Assembly: GCF_026151205.1 (NCBI RefSeq)
Contig: NC_087084.1
Location: 1,960,312-2,024,311, forward strand
Source: Bolinopsis microptera
Lineage: Eukaryota; Ctenophora; Tentaculata; Lobata; Bolinopsidae
Length of the DNA stretch: 64,000 bases
Reading direction: 5' to 3'
In this document: one piece after another, positions 35,101 to 46,446 of the stretch
How the letters are laid out: each line of letters opens with the position of its first letter
Position numbering within the stretch: the first letter of the stretch is position 1
Translations under genes and position numbers: made by a program
Notes under the pieces: model-generated
Seen by the model: only the letters and a program-made list of their open reading frames with translations
Told to the model about the DNA's origin: nothing
Databases searched by the model: none

Positions 35101-38100
35101 TGGTTGAAGACACAGAATGGTGGACTGGGACCCCGGGAAAATGGAGGACTCATTAGTCGTAATATGAGCTGTTAACGACTCGAGTTACTGAGTTGTTGGA
35201 CTGAAAACATGCATGTTGATTGACTACCAATGATTCGGATATATATTTAAGTTATTTCGATAAGTTTATTTCTTCTTTACTTGCTTATTATCATCGTTGA
35301 TATATCACAAAAACTATTGCATGAGCTGTTATGAGATTTTGGTTTCAAATGTTATATTGTGAAATCACTCATTTCTTATCATTTGACTTTTTGTGACTCA
35401 AACAAATGAGCATTGGAATTAACATTAATACTTCACTTCAACTGCATCAAATTGTCATCATACAGGAGGTGTTGTAGCTGAACAAGTTTAATGTGGTAAA
35501 CGTAGAGGTCATTAGGGTTATTATATTAATTTGGGTTTCGATATACTGGGCTACTGGAAATTTGGGCTATATCGGTTTTCTCCTTTTATATCTGCATTCA
35601 ATTCTGTATAATTATGTATTGTTTGAAAAGATTTAGATAAAAATAAGTTCATGTGAAGATTAAATTGACCAATCATGACCTTCAATTATTATGGAAACTC
35701 CAAACTTGACCGTTTTCAAGCCGGGATGTGTACTTCGTATATACCTCATGTTACATTCCACTGGATTAAATGATATATTCATAAATATAAATATAAAGAA
35801 GGGAACTTAAACTGAAGAATGAGAGACTATAAATTATTAAACTTGTAATTTATAACGTCGCACTCACTATCACTAAGTCTGGAGAATTATAGTCGCGCAC
35901 TTAGTTAGATGAAACAAAGAGAAATTCGTAAGTATTTCAAAGTAAATTGTTACAAGTTAACTGAATTAAAATTTTTAATTTTGAATTATAATAATAATTG
36001 ATACGATTGGAAATGGTTGCAAAAATTCTAATACCACAAACATAATATCATATATATTATATAAGTTTAATGAAAACACATTTTAAATATCAATATTCTA
36101 TAACAATTACCACAACATGGTGAATTATCTAAAACAATGTCAATAAACTAATTTAAAAAATAAACTTTGTGGTCATCTACTTATATGGGCATCACGTGGT
36201 CATCTCCTCAGATTTAACACTCGTAGTCACATTTCTTCATAAGGTTTCTCTCGACTCTTGCGCACTTCTTCAACTCTTTCTTACTTAGTGGTGCTTCCTC
36301 AGGTTCTGATTCTACAGGATAAAAATACAACGTCAGTATCAGATAGTTCCTTAAGTGACAGCTAGATATTAAACAGCATTTAATCCACACCAAGCAGATC
36401 AATCAAGATCTGAAGCTTAAAAACTAATCTTTAATTGAAGATCAGTTTTTAATGTAGATAAAATTGAATCTAGACCAAATGAAAGATCACCTACCTCGCT
36501 TACTCCTAGATGGTTGGTAGCTTGCACAGTTTCCACCGGGGCAGGGTGTGTGCTGGTCTCCCGCGCAACACAAACTGTCTCTCTGAATCACACTGCCGTC
36601 ACATTGGGCACCCTGAGGAGCGTAGACCTTCTCCATGTTCGAGGCACAGCAGTGCTGGCCGTTGTAGTACACGTTAGGATGAGAAGCAGGACATTGAGGT
36701 ATATCTGAAATATAAGCTGTTTATTAAATAAATAAATAGATATGTAAGTCTTGTGAAAATAAACGTAGGAAATGTTTCTAGGAAACATTTTTAACTTACT
36801 TTGATTCATCATTATTCTTACACCTGATCATAACTTTGTACCCATTCTCAGAGATATCTTACATACGCTCTTAAGGTTCTTCTCTTAAAGTTAGTTATTA
36901 GGTGCACCTAATAACTAGATACGATGCTCCTCTTAAAATGTCCTTTTTCTTGAGGTCTACTAAGTCCGTAAGATCAACTTGCATCCTCTCTCCGGACGAA
37001 TGAACTAATTAAAGGACATCAAGATTTGAAGCTTATTTAAACTAATTATACTCATTATACTAATTATACGACCAGCTCACCTGGTGTGGGTGCTGGGTTG
37101 CTCTCACAGTTTCCACCGGGGCAGGGTGTGTGCTGGTCTCCCGCGCAACACAAACTGTCTCTCTGAATCACACTGCCGTCACATTGGGCACCCTGAGGAG
37201 CGTAGACCTTCTCCATGTTCGAAGCACAGCAGTGCTGGCCGTTGTAGTACACGTTAGGAAAATCAGTAGGACAATGATTTACAACAACTTCCTCTTCCTC
37301 TGAAATATAAGCCTTACGTATTATTATAATAATATAAATATTTTTAATAAAAAAATTTGGAAATCAAAATGTTCTATTTTATACTAGTACTGAAAAATTC
37401 TAATACAATGATACAACGAATATATATTTAAAACGGAGGAATTTTGTTGGCTAATCTATCTCTTATTAAAACAGGCTTTAAACTCACCATTGTTATCAAC
37501 AGATTCGTCACAAATAGAGTTGTAGCCCTTTTCCAAACATCCTTCAAACTTTTTGTTCATCTTGTTACATTTCCTTGCTGCTCTAGCTGCTTTGCGGGCT
37601 GCTTTGCGGGCTCCTGGATCCAGCTTTCCTTTCTTACCTCCTTCAGCCAAAGTGAGAACTACCAGAACGATCAAAACTCCGAAAAACACCTTCATTTTTG
37701 CACTACGGTGTTTGAATATATCAAAGTAATAGTAAAGGGATTCAGCTCAAAATGATATTAATAAATTTACTAGTGGTGACCTTATCACGTTAATAGAATT
37801 CTAAGGTGCCAGCATTCAGAACTGCCCTAAAACAAATGCAAGTTGTTGGTATGCTGATGAGCTGGTTCCAAGTTCTAACTGTCAATATTATAGAGGCCGT
37901 CAATGCTGTACATACAAACAAATGTATCAATCATTTCGGTGTCCGATGTACATTTTTTCCTTCAATCCTTTGAAGCGAATGATGTGCTATGTTTTAAACT
38001 GACTGCATTCAAAACCTTTTAAACTCAAATAACAATTCACGAAGAACTTTAAACAACATGTCATCTTGGACTTAAAACATGTCATTGGCATCACAATCTA

Positions 38101-41100
38101 TTAAACTATAATTTCTAAAGCTGATAAAGTTCTAATAACGATAATTTGACGCTAGTCAGTAAGTTCATGATGCAGCAACCATTCGTTATAGGCAAGTCTG
38201 GTTAGTCTTGAGTCTATATATCCATTATCTATGGAAGAAGAGTATTCATAGTTTTACTGGCTAGTTTAACTGGCTAATCTTTAACCACGAACGCCTGGCA
38301 CTATTTGAAAACGCGTACGTGTAAAACGTTAAGATATTGCCCAAGTCAATATATCTATTTTCGATGAACGTCCCCAATTAGGCCATGAGACCCATGATAT
38401 TGGCCCGGGAAATATTGGTTAATGCTGTTTATTACTCCCTGATCCGTTAAAATAAATGCCGTGTAATATTTCATGATCCCTCTATAATAGCTGAGAGAAA
38501 GCACTCAACTCTCAAGACAGCAAGACGTACTCAAAACGTAAAAAACAAAAATAAGTTAATAATTTACTGAATTCTAAATGATATGGTTTATTAAGTATAG
38601 CTGTGGTCAGTTTACTTCCGCCCTCATCAGATGAAAAGTTCACGTGTGAAACTATCCTCACCTTCCGGTAGACTCTTTATATAAGTTTATACAAGTTTTA
38701 TATATAGTTTTATATAAGTTTTATTTCTTTGTGTTTTCGGAGTCAGTTGAGCTTTTCCCTCATCACATCATGACCAATACCAGAACCACTAAAGCAATAT
38801 GGCAGAGTTTCTTTAACGTACCACCACTACTGACTAAACTATTGTGTACCAATTATAATAACCACCAAGCTCGCTATTGAAACAAAATAATTTATAAAAT
38901 TTTCTAAATAAGAAGATGTTTGGACACATTCTCAGGAGTATGGAGAACACCCCAGCCCAAACGGCTCTCTCTTTTGCAATTGAATCAGATAATTTATTCA
39001 TTGGTAGATTGGGGAGACCTAGAATGAACTTGTTATCGGTTTTAAGAAGTGATTTAAGTAATAGAAATTTGCAAATAGACAACTTGCATGAATTGAACGA
39101 AATTAGAGATATAGCTGCATGCAACAGATGTTGGGAAAATCTTTTTCAAGGGTACAGTTTACCGCATTAAGGTATTTTTAAGAATCATTTTTGTCGGTAA
39201 GATCCTGTTTTATAATAATAATAAATAATTGATACTAATAAGCAAAATAACTTATAAAATTTCCCAAAATAACCGAATATTTTATCTCAGATTCGACAAT
39301 ATGTGGGACACGTGGGGGGAAATGTCAGAAGGTTGGAACACACAAGCAAGGGAGATTGTCCATGTCATCCTCTCTGCTGCTGTCGTGGTTCCAGTTGTCT
39401 TTATACTGAGTATTGTTGTTTGGCTTCTCAGGATCATGAATGAGAAGGTACCGTTTCTTTTGCATTTTTTTTCTGGATGAAACTTTTAGCTTATATAATT
39501 ATTTTACCATCGTACATATATAATAATTAGACTAACAGGCATTAAGAATATCATCTGACCTGTTGCATTACATAATTAAGTTAATTATTAACGCATAGAG
39601 TAGCTACTTATAGCGTGTTCTGACCGTCAAGACACAGCGAGGGTACTTAAAATGTGTATTTGCTATGTTGTGTAGCTGATATTATATCACAAAGAAGCGG
39701 GTTGCGTGGAGGTCAAATAATTAAATACTCAAATCACGCTGAATTAACAAGGAGGATTTAATGTTCGGAAATCAGGATAAAACGGCCTACTCTTGAAGAT
39801 TGCAACAGTTGAGATGGATTAGACAATGATAGATTAGACTTCCACTCCACTTGACCATTTGAAATCTATAATTATTGAACGAGAAGGTCCTACAATCTTC
39901 AGGAGCATTTTAAGGTATTTTGTTTCTTCAGTAAAAATTAGTTCATTTTTACCCTGGTATACTGATTGTATCATAGAACTAGAAGGTCATTTAGAAACCC
40001 CCATAAAATAATATATTCAGATTTAAGTAACTACTATATCGCGATAGTTTTCCCGTACTCTAAAAAGGGCGTAGCTGAGGTTTAAAGATACATGAAAAAT
40101 CATCCACCCAAATTATGGTTGAAGTATAAAAGACCCTAGGGAGCACAATTAATAACTTTACAAACCTTCTAAACTCGCTAAGTTGCGCCAGGTTTTAACC
40201 AGACACAGGATTATAGATTATTGTGAGTATTACTATTAGCAACAATTGCGAAAATATTGCTAAGTAATACCGTAGTAAGTTAGAAATGGTGTCAATTGGA
40301 AAGTCGAATACTATAGAAGGAAATCTTATTAATTATATTCTTAACCAGCTTGAGTAATTATAAACGATAATGAAACGAATCAAGAAATATACGAATAACA
40401 CGCAGGGGTGTACGAAGCGGGGGCAGGGGGGGCCATCTCCCCCCCCTCATGAAATCTGGGCAAGGGGCCAAAAAGGGCCAACTTTTTAATTTAGGTTTCT
40501 AAAAATTTTTGGAAAAATAATTTTCCCGAAAATTTTCCAAGTCAAAAAATGTTTAACTCAAAAATTTTCTAAGTCAAAAATTTTCTAAGTTTTCTTGGAA
40601 ACTACTTTTGTTCATGTTTCATGCTACCCTGATCATTATGAGTCAAAAATATTTTTTTCGGTTTTCGAAGTTCGATATACGAATTTGGACTCGATGGTTC
40701 CCCTTCGTAATGAGATCTCGGAAGGCAGGCCTCCCCTTCGCAATACGAGCTCATAAGTAGGAGCTCTGCTTTCAGAGGTACGTATCGAGAATGACTCGGA
40801 CCGAAAATTTTCTAATTCAAAAATTTTCAAAGTTTTCTTGGAAACTACTTTTGTTCATGTTTCATGCTACCCTGATCATTATGAGCCAAAAATATTTTTT
40901 CGGTTTTCGAGGTTCGATATACGAATTTGGACTCGAGGGTTCCCCTTTGTAATGGGATCTCGGAAGGCTGGCCTCCCCTTCGCAATACGAGATCGGAAGC
41001 GGGAGCTCTGCTTTCAGAGGTACGTAATTTCGAGAATGACTCGGAACGAAAATTTTCGAAGTCAAAAATTTTCAAAGTTTTCTTGGAAACTACTTTTGTT

Positions 41101-41349
41101 GCTATACTACCCTGATCATTCTGAGCCGAAAATATTTTTTTCGGTTTTTTTGAAGTACCTACATTTGGAAGGTTGTGGAAGTGACACTGATTGGTTTCAT
41201 ATACTAATTATAGAAAACGTGATATTTGGTCCTCAGATTTAAAGGAAAATGCGAAATATGACGTGGAGAACTGAAAAAAAATCGCGATTTGTCGTGAGGC
41301 CCCCGAAATTAAGGCTTTGGTGCGAAGCGCCAAAAAATATTTAGAATTT

Positions 41350-41381
<32 letters not shown>

Positions 41382-44300
41382 TGAAGAAAATCATTCCTAC
41401 ACCCCTGATAACACGTACTCCAGTTAACTATATTCAAATACTGCAGTTTCAGCTGAACAGCTCGAGTAAACATGAAATACGGGTTTGTGATGTGGCAGTG
41501 TGGCGCCCGCACGGCTAACAGATTGTCCGGTTGAAGCACAGGTTTCTATGAAGTCTTATAGAGAGAAGAGAAGAAAATGAAAAAAGATTATAATGATGAG
41601 CTGTCTCTCTAATATCGTGCTAACTCTCTAATATCGTGGAGATTAAACAGAACAGAAAAATGTGCATGAAGTTTGACGTGTAATCACTGAGTAGACAAGA
41701 GTCTAAGTATCTAGAGCTGTCAGACAATACAGGTCAACTAATGGGGACGTGTGGAACACATGAGTGAAGACTATTAATAGTTCTAGTGACAACCCTGGAG
41801 GAGAAATGGGTGGTTGAAGACAGGTCATCATGTTAGCTCACAGTTGTGCCCTATATTACGACAAAAACATTATATTCATCGCCCGGCAAGAAGACCGCTA
41901 AAAGGGCTTAGAATAACTTAGCGATTGGTATGCCACGTCTCGTGACAAACTAGTTGAAGCTCAGTGTTTTGATTGGTTCAATAAGATCACGTGATTTTTC
42001 AAATTGGGCGGAGAACTAGAAGTGTGAGAGGAGAACTAGAAGTGGATAACTAGAAGTGTGCCGGTCTTCTATGTGATAAACAACACCACCACCATGATCA
42101 GCCAGTTATTCACCGAGTTTTAAGTTAAAATCTAAAGCAAATCACCAGCACACCATGGTCGCAGTTATATCGCTTTAACAATATGCCATTTCTCAGCAGG
42201 AGTCTCTGCTACTCCTTACTTACTTACTTTGGGCGATGCTCGATCGAAATCTCCTCCACTCTACGTCTCCAGATGGTTCTGTCGCACATAACTGTTCGGA
42301 GATCTTCTACCCGCAACCCTGTGTCCCTGGCTACGGTGTCAAGAAAAGAGAGTGGTCTCCTCCCACGCCTGAACTGTGGCAGCCGCCAAGGAAGGATGGT
42401 AGAGATGACCTGGTCTGAAGCTCTCATGCAATGCCCAGCAAATCTGGCACGTCTCTGTGCAACGATGGTGGAGATGGAAGGGAGGTCACCATAGATTTGC
42501 TTTAGGGTTGGATGCTTCTTCCATGAAAGATTCCTGGCTTTCATTAGGAGCCTGGTGTAGCACCCGGCGAGACGCTTCTCAAACTGCTTGTTCAAGGTCC
42601 AGGTTTCTGAGCCATACAGCAGAACAGGTTCGATGCATGCTCTGAAGAACTTGACTTTCAGCTGGTCAGAAATGCCAGAGGTCCATACCTTCTGCAGTTT
42701 GATACAGGCTGACCAAGCCATGCCTTTCCTGGTGTTGAAGTCCTTCCTGCTCTCTGCAATATATGAGCCCAAGTATTTGAAGTCATCAACCTGCTTGATC
42801 TGGTAACCGGATATTGAGTTCACGGGGGCAGCATCAGGAATGTTGTGCTACTCCTTAGTCAGTAGTAAAGACTGTTAACTGAACTTTGGGTTTTAGCCAA
42901 CGCCCAATGACAGTCTTCACTCGATGAGGAACGTGCCAACAGGGCGTCAGTTCTTTACTAAGTTGTAAGCTCAACAAAATTTGCCGGGCTAGAAGACCGT
43001 TAAATTAAAGGTCTTAGCGATCGGTGTGCCACGTCTGGTGACAAACCAGTTCAGTGACAAACCAGTTCAGTGACAAACCAGTTCAGTGACAAACCAGTTC
43101 AGTGACAAACCAGTTCAGTGACAAACCAGTTCAGTGACAAACCAGTTCAGTGACAAACCAGTTCAGTGACAAACCAGTTCAGTGACAAACCAGTTCAGTG
43201 ACAAACCAGTTCAGTGACAAACCAGTTCAGTGACAAACCAGTTCAGTGACAAACCAGTTCAGTGACAAACCAGTTCAGTGACAAACCAGTTCAGTGACAA
43301 ACCAGTTCAGTGACAAACCAGTTCAGTGACAAACCAGTTCAGTGACAAACCAGTTCAGTGACAAACCAGTTCAGTGACAAACCAGTTCAGTGACAAACCA
43401 GTTCCATTTTCTGCCGTCAAATATCGAGAGGTAGGTATTATTAATAGGTACGGATTTCAGTAAAGTAAACCGAAAAAAATATGTTAAGCTCATAGTGATC
43501 AGGGTAGCATAAACCGTGGAAAACAATCGGTTCCAGGAATCCACTTTCACAAGCATTTCTTAACGCACTCGTCTACTGACGTAACATTGTTAGCCAAAAA
43601 CGTTGTAAAAGTTGACACTACACATAAAGTTGACCACTAGAAGTAGACATATAAAACTTGACCACTAGACATAAACTTGACCACTATAGACACCCCAATC
43701 AATGTAGGGAAAACTGGAAACATTCACATGACGATGACTTACCCCACTTAAGGAATTGTGCGAGAAGATGAACAAAGGCAAAGATGAGGAAATAAAATAA
43801 TGTGTAATGTGTTATGCAAGGTTAGTTAGGCATAACTATAAGCTCATAAGGTTAGTTAGGAGTTAATTTGTTAAACTTATAAGTGACGCGGTTGAATCAT
43901 GAAATTTGGAACCATGAGAACATTGATCAATTGTTAAGACAATCTATACGGACAACAGCTCATGAGGGTACGGGGGGAGATCATACACTTAGTACCGGAC
44001 ATCACGTTGGTGGGTGGGTCATTTTTTCTTCTAAAAACACAGTTAGTACATGGTACTAACTGGTGGGTCTACTGCCCATTTTCCAGAAAAACAGTTAGTA
44101 CATGGTACTAAAGGGGGTGTCTAACCCCAAAAAAACCCATTTTACCTCAAATTTCAATTTTGGGAATGGGTTTTGAGGTTTTTATAAGTTTTTTTTTGGG
44201 TTTTTTTTTAAATTTTTAAAATTTTGTTAAGTCTTCCTTTAAAAATTAAATGAGCTCTTTAAAAAAAAGCAATTTCTGGGTGGGTATCTTATTCTATATA

Positions 44301-45374
44301 CCAAAAAACAGTTAGTACCACGATTTTTCGACAGTTAGTACCACAAAAGGCGGCAAAAGGGGTGGGTGTCTTACGTATTATCCAAAAAAACAGTTAGTAC
44401 CGCAAAGGGGGTGGGTGGGTCTAGTGAAAAATATCCAAAACTACACTTAGTCGACGTGATGTCCGGCACTTGGTACCTGATCCCCCCGGAGGGTAAAGGA
44501 ATTGGAAATAGTTTTACGAACATTGTGATAGTGAAAAACTTATAGTTATACAAAGGATACCACAATGCTGGCAACATAACACCACCTCTAAGTCGCCCAC
44601 AAAACGCCACTGGGCTGCAAAATTTTGCCACTACTCGATAGATCTAAAGATGTAAAGTGATTTAAACCTCATTCTGTCCGATAACCATAATATGCCAGAA
44701 CCACGTGCCTAAGAACAACTTGTTCACTTGAATAACTGTGGAAATTTCTGGAATCTACGAAAAAATACTCATTGTACACAATAGCATAAAATGTAAAATG
44801 TTTTAAAATAACCGTGTATAAACGGTTATGATTACAGGAGTGTCTGCTTTATTCTCGGACAATGAGCCCTCAGTCCCCACAAAAAATAATCTTTAGAATT
44901 ATAGTTAAGACTAGTAGTAAAATTTGCGAAAAGGAACTCATGGTCAGTCTATAAAACACATGAAAAGCAGTGTGCCCTTAGTCTCTAGCTTTGTCATCAA
45001 AACACGTGATTCGATCACGTGATGTTATCTCATTGTAAACAGGTAAGGGTTTATTTGTTTCATTACGTGTAGTATGGTAAATTATTAACAAAAATTAACT
45101 AATAATATTATGTAGTGGATTTGAAGTGGAACATCGAGTTCCGTTCTGGCGAGCTGGGAGGAACTTTTGAGATCGTCTGGAAGCCATAAGTTGAGTAATG
45201 CGCAAAATGGAATTAAGCTTGGTAAAAAATATCAATTTTTAACCTTATAAATTTCAGATGACGCTGAGAAACGAGATCATGGGATCCGAGCTTAACATGC
45301 TGAGAATTGACAAAGCTAATTTCTTAAAAGAAAAACGCTTAGGTTCAAATGGAAATGGGAATAAATATGACTGA
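26116..45374 (+). CDS. Transmembrane channel-like (TMC) protein, 13 exons
   Basis: Exons join in phase: 26116-26220, 26595-26817, 26946-27030, 27535-27699, 28835-28970, 29095-29202, 29674-29782, 30266-30912, 31148-31285, 32188-32274, 32468-32631, 39291-39447, 45258-45374, giving about 746 residues. The N-terminus is acidic and then basic and cytosolic. Membrane segments start at ELGSSTAALFLFVRYLLMIN; others include MMYVAYLVIHFTSIFVVFFA, the ILAWFIWAILIAGAITAIIF segment and GPTIALTAINGAVPFLMQQL. YWGQ/EFYKLVI lies where TMC proteins carry their signature region; the Cys-Trp pair usual there was not seen. The last segment is VVPVVFILSIVVWLLRI, followed by a short basic tail (MTLRNEIMGSELNML). 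TMC proteins form mechanosensitive cation channels. Which paralogue is unclear. Two secreted-protein genes sit in the 6.7-kb intron 32632-39290. Confidence 0.92.
28620..28745. repeat. Degenerate CCCTAA repeats (telomere-like)
   Basis: About eighteen CCCTAA/CCTTAA-type hexamers in a TMC intron, equivalent to the animal telomere repeat TTAGGG on the other strand but imperfect. Interstitial, not a chromosome end. Confidence 0.85.
31286..32010 (+). repeat. ~57-bp minisatellite repeating a TMC splice donor
   Basis: The exon ending at 31285 is followed by about twelve units, each with TCTCTCATCTACTT(C/T)CAG (the last 18 exon bases), the donor GTAAACTAGT and a variable G-rich tract of 8-17 G. One unit reads CTTCAAG and loses the exact border. 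The final unit at about 32010 is truncated. Confidence 0.96.
32424..32440 (+). repeat. Partial copy of TMC exon start with acceptor
   Basis: GCACTCATCAAGAGCT follows a TTTAG acceptor and the sequence TAAATTATGGAAATTTTC; the same acceptor context and GCACTAATAAAGAGCTG occur 44 bases later as the true exon 32468-32631. A two-copy duplication across the acceptor. Confidence 0.85.
32632..32720 (+). repeat. Four-fold repeat of a TMC donor
   Basis: The donor AA|GTAAGTTATTGAATATAAA is repeated four times in tandem, each unit retaining AAGTAAGT. Confidence 0.9.
32760..33623. other. TMC intron upstream of nested gene
   Basis: Contains a two-copy repeat (TATCACGTGTTAACCTATAA, ~33027-33091) and a three-copy repeat (CACCAACTCATCAGTTTGCC, ~33408-33482). 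The repeated CCTATAAAAACG could be a TATA-type box, but it is over 500 bases from the nested ATG. No gene. Confidence 0.5.
33624..35175 (+). pseudogene. Secreted five-PAN-repeat protein of the bookend family; one-base frameshift near the start
   Basis: Intronless, nested in the TMC intron. The ATG at 33624 opens a signal peptide (MKVFFVVVIVLVFITLAEGG) and a Lys/Ala-rich stretch, but the frame stops at 33753. From about 33740 the +1 frame is open to 35175 and carries the family's FEGCL region, SKKDSKKCAKFGKKLKKCDY, a Pro/Glu linker (four KPEPTEP-like units) and five ~72-residue PAN/apple-like repeats. Each repeat has DFWGAD(I/L)RNF, CKSITLRKSDN-like and HCWLK/YCWLK motifs. The break is consistent with one extra G in the GGG at 33737-33739. 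The rest is pristine, so an assembly error, a recent allele or an unseen tiny intron all remain possible. PAN repeats bind proteins or carbohydrates outside cells. It converges on the family member at 36214. Confidence 0.8.
35176..36213. other. Intergenic flank shared with 48836-49632
   Basis: From about 35463 the sequence (CATACAGGAGGTGTTGTAGC and onward) recurs at 48836 with small differences. It forms the left edge of the large tandem duplication and the 3' flank of the minus-strand family members. No gene. Confidence 0.8.
36214..37695 (-). CDS. Secreted Cys-rich protein of the bookend family, two identical-type modules
   Basis: Four exons on the minus strand: 37695-37488, 37299-37081, 36704-36495, 36311-36214; all three introns are phase 1. 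Exon 1 gives a signal peptide (MKVFFGVLIVLVVLTLAEGG), a Lys/Ala-rich stretch and KKFEGCLEKGYNS. Exons 2 and 3 each encode a module of about 65 residues with the same core (NVYYNGQHCCASNMEKVYAP, then CDGSVIQRDSLCCAGDQ and CPGGNC; eight conserved Cys) and nearly identical DNA, so exon duplication is recent. Exon 4 encodes the shared tail (SKKELKKCARVERNLMKKCD) and stop. It is nested antisense in a TMC intron. Function unknown; an extracellular multi-disulphide role is inferred. Confidence 0.85.
37696..38880. other. Flank of the secreted gene within TMC intron
   Basis: No gene. Stretches near 37740-37800 and 38040-38350 recur at 54720-54790 and 55565-56150 as part of the segmental duplication. 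Confidence 0.7.
38882..39272 (+). mobile_element. 5'-truncated LINE fragment with long flanking repeats
   Basis: The frame 38916-39170 encodes an RT C-terminal tail of the type FGHILRSMENTPAQTAL, GRLGRPRMNL and CNRCWENLF, known from LINE ORF2 proteins. It ends in ATAATAATAA-type repeats. Diverged direct repeats of ~28 bp (CAAAATAA(T/C)TTATAAAATTT) flank it at ~38882 and ~39242, likely the target duplication; the right one abuts the acceptor of TMC exon 39291. Confidence 0.7.
40403..41407. mobile_element. hAT-like non-autonomous element with 8-bp target duplication
   Basis: The direct repeat ATAACACG (40395-40402 and 41408-41415) encloses a 1005-bp element whose ends are CAGGGGTGTACGAA and, inverted, CAGGGGTGTAGGAA. 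An 8-bp duplication and a CAGGGGTG end are typical of hAT. The interior is about two and a half copies of a ~240-bp unit (AAAGTTTTCTTGGAAACTAC) with C and G runs near both ends. No transposase frame. Confidence 0.88.
41416..42182. other. TMC intron
   Basis: No gene. From about 41881 a ~75-bp sequence (CGGCAAGAAGACCGCTAAAA) recurs in diverged form near 42980, bracketing the LINE fragment below. Confidence 0.6.
42224..42823 (-). pseudogene. RTE-like LINE reverse-transcriptase tail, truncated
   Basis: 199 open residues match the C-terminal region of LINE polymerases: VDDFKYLGSYIAES, ACIEPVLLYGSETWTLNK, RRARFAGHCMRA and a DxxxWRRRV end. Endonuclease and catalytic palm are absent, as expected of a 5'-truncated insertion. 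Diverged direct repeats at ~41881 and ~42980 flank it and may mark a larger composite element. Confidence 0.85.
43037..43405 (+). repeat. 16-bp tandem repeat, about 22 copies
   Basis: Near-perfect array of CAGTGACAAACCAGTT, grown from the sequence GGTGACAAACCAGTT that ends the repeat flanking the LINE fragment. Its uniformity suggests recent expansion. Confidence 0.95.
43406..43970. other. TMC intron with an element relic
   Basis: At about 43450-43530 lies a short piece related to the 240-bp unit of the hAT-like element (TCATAGTGATCAGGGTAGCA). No gene. Confidence 0.5.
43971..44488. mobile_element. MITE with GAGGGTA target duplication and internal GTTAGTAC repeats
   Basis: GAGGGTA flanks both sides (43964-43970, 44489-44495). 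Ends are inverted: CGGGGGGAGATCAT with CCGGACATCACGT inside on the left, and the reverse complement CGGGGGGATCAGG with CCGGACATCACGT on the right. The interior repeats a CAGTTAGTAC motif five times, twice as the self-complementary GTTAGTACATGGTACTAA. Noncoding. Confidence 0.8.
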
Positions 45375-46446
45375 TGCAGATGTACACTCATACACTTTCA
45401 TTCGAGATCATGCTATCAGAAGAAATGGATGGATTACCTTGATAATAAGATCTTCTGATACAAAACAAATAAAAGACTGAAAATATGTTAAGCTCGATAG
45501 GAGAAGATAAGAAACATTTTTCTGTATAGAGGTCAAAATAATGTGCGGAGTAATAAGATGATTAAACTGTAGTTGAACTGAATTGAGTGAATGTTAGATA
45601 GCTGGTAGACATAATAACTTAACTACTAAATTTCCCGTTAGCTAACTTTTAGTAGTTCCAGATTTGAAAATAATTAATTTTTGATATTGTTTTTTTTGCT
45701 TTTATAGCTTTTGTCTAAGGTTTTTTTCAGCATTTTTAATAAGTTTTACGAGCATGGAGCTATGACCTTAAAGAACGATAACTTAAATTAAATAATTTTC
45801 CGCATGTGTTTTTTGGATAATGAAGTGAACCTGCCACGTAGTTACGTTTTTTTAAATGATATTATTCAATTCTGCAAACAAAACCTGAATCTGAGAATAT
45901 TTTTAAGTTATATTAATTGTATTTATCAGCCATCTTGTTACTGTACACGAAATATTTAGGTATTACTGTTTAGGTAGTACTACTGTTATATCTTTGTATT
46001 TATTTATCCGTGCTTGTACATTTGTTTAGGAGAAATCATGGGCTTTGGACACAAATAAACATTAAACCTATCCACTGACATTGTAAAGTATATTATGTAG
46101 CGTAAAAATAATTCTGTCTCTGTATCTAGACTTTATAATCAAATTTTTTCGACAGTCTGACAAGACAGTTAAAGTGTGCTTTGTTCTTTAACTCAATAAA
46201 ATATATTGAGTATTATGGCAATTTAAGTCAAATTTTACAATTATTGTCTCTTCCCCTAGCAAAGTTTAAATTTACTAGCAAAGTTTAAATTTCTAGCTGA
46301 TGTGATTTTAACAACAACTGAAGAGAGAAATAGAAACAACTGATAATTTCAGACGTTGACGAGAAACTGAAGAGAAAAATAGAGAGTTACCAAGAAAGAG
46401 AAATCAAAAGTGAAACAAAAATCAAAACCAAAAGTGAAACCAAAAG
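45375..46446. other. Spacer between TMC and MORN-ankyrin gene
   Basis: 3' flank of TMC and 5' flank of the next gene. It recurs at about 56403-57586 with substitutions and small indels. No coding frame. Promoter elements of the downstream gene should lie here, but none is obvious. Confidence 0.7.

Noticed and set aside
36487-36708. Plus-strand frame over the Cys-rich exons
   Set aside because: Antisense of the well-supported minus-strand exons.
45117-45189. Possible exon reading VDLKWNIEFRSGELGGTF and ending in TAA just before the TMC last exon
   Set aside because: The clearest acceptor does not match the phase-0 TMC junction, no partner exon was found, and the segment is absent from the duplicate block. 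It could be a relic.
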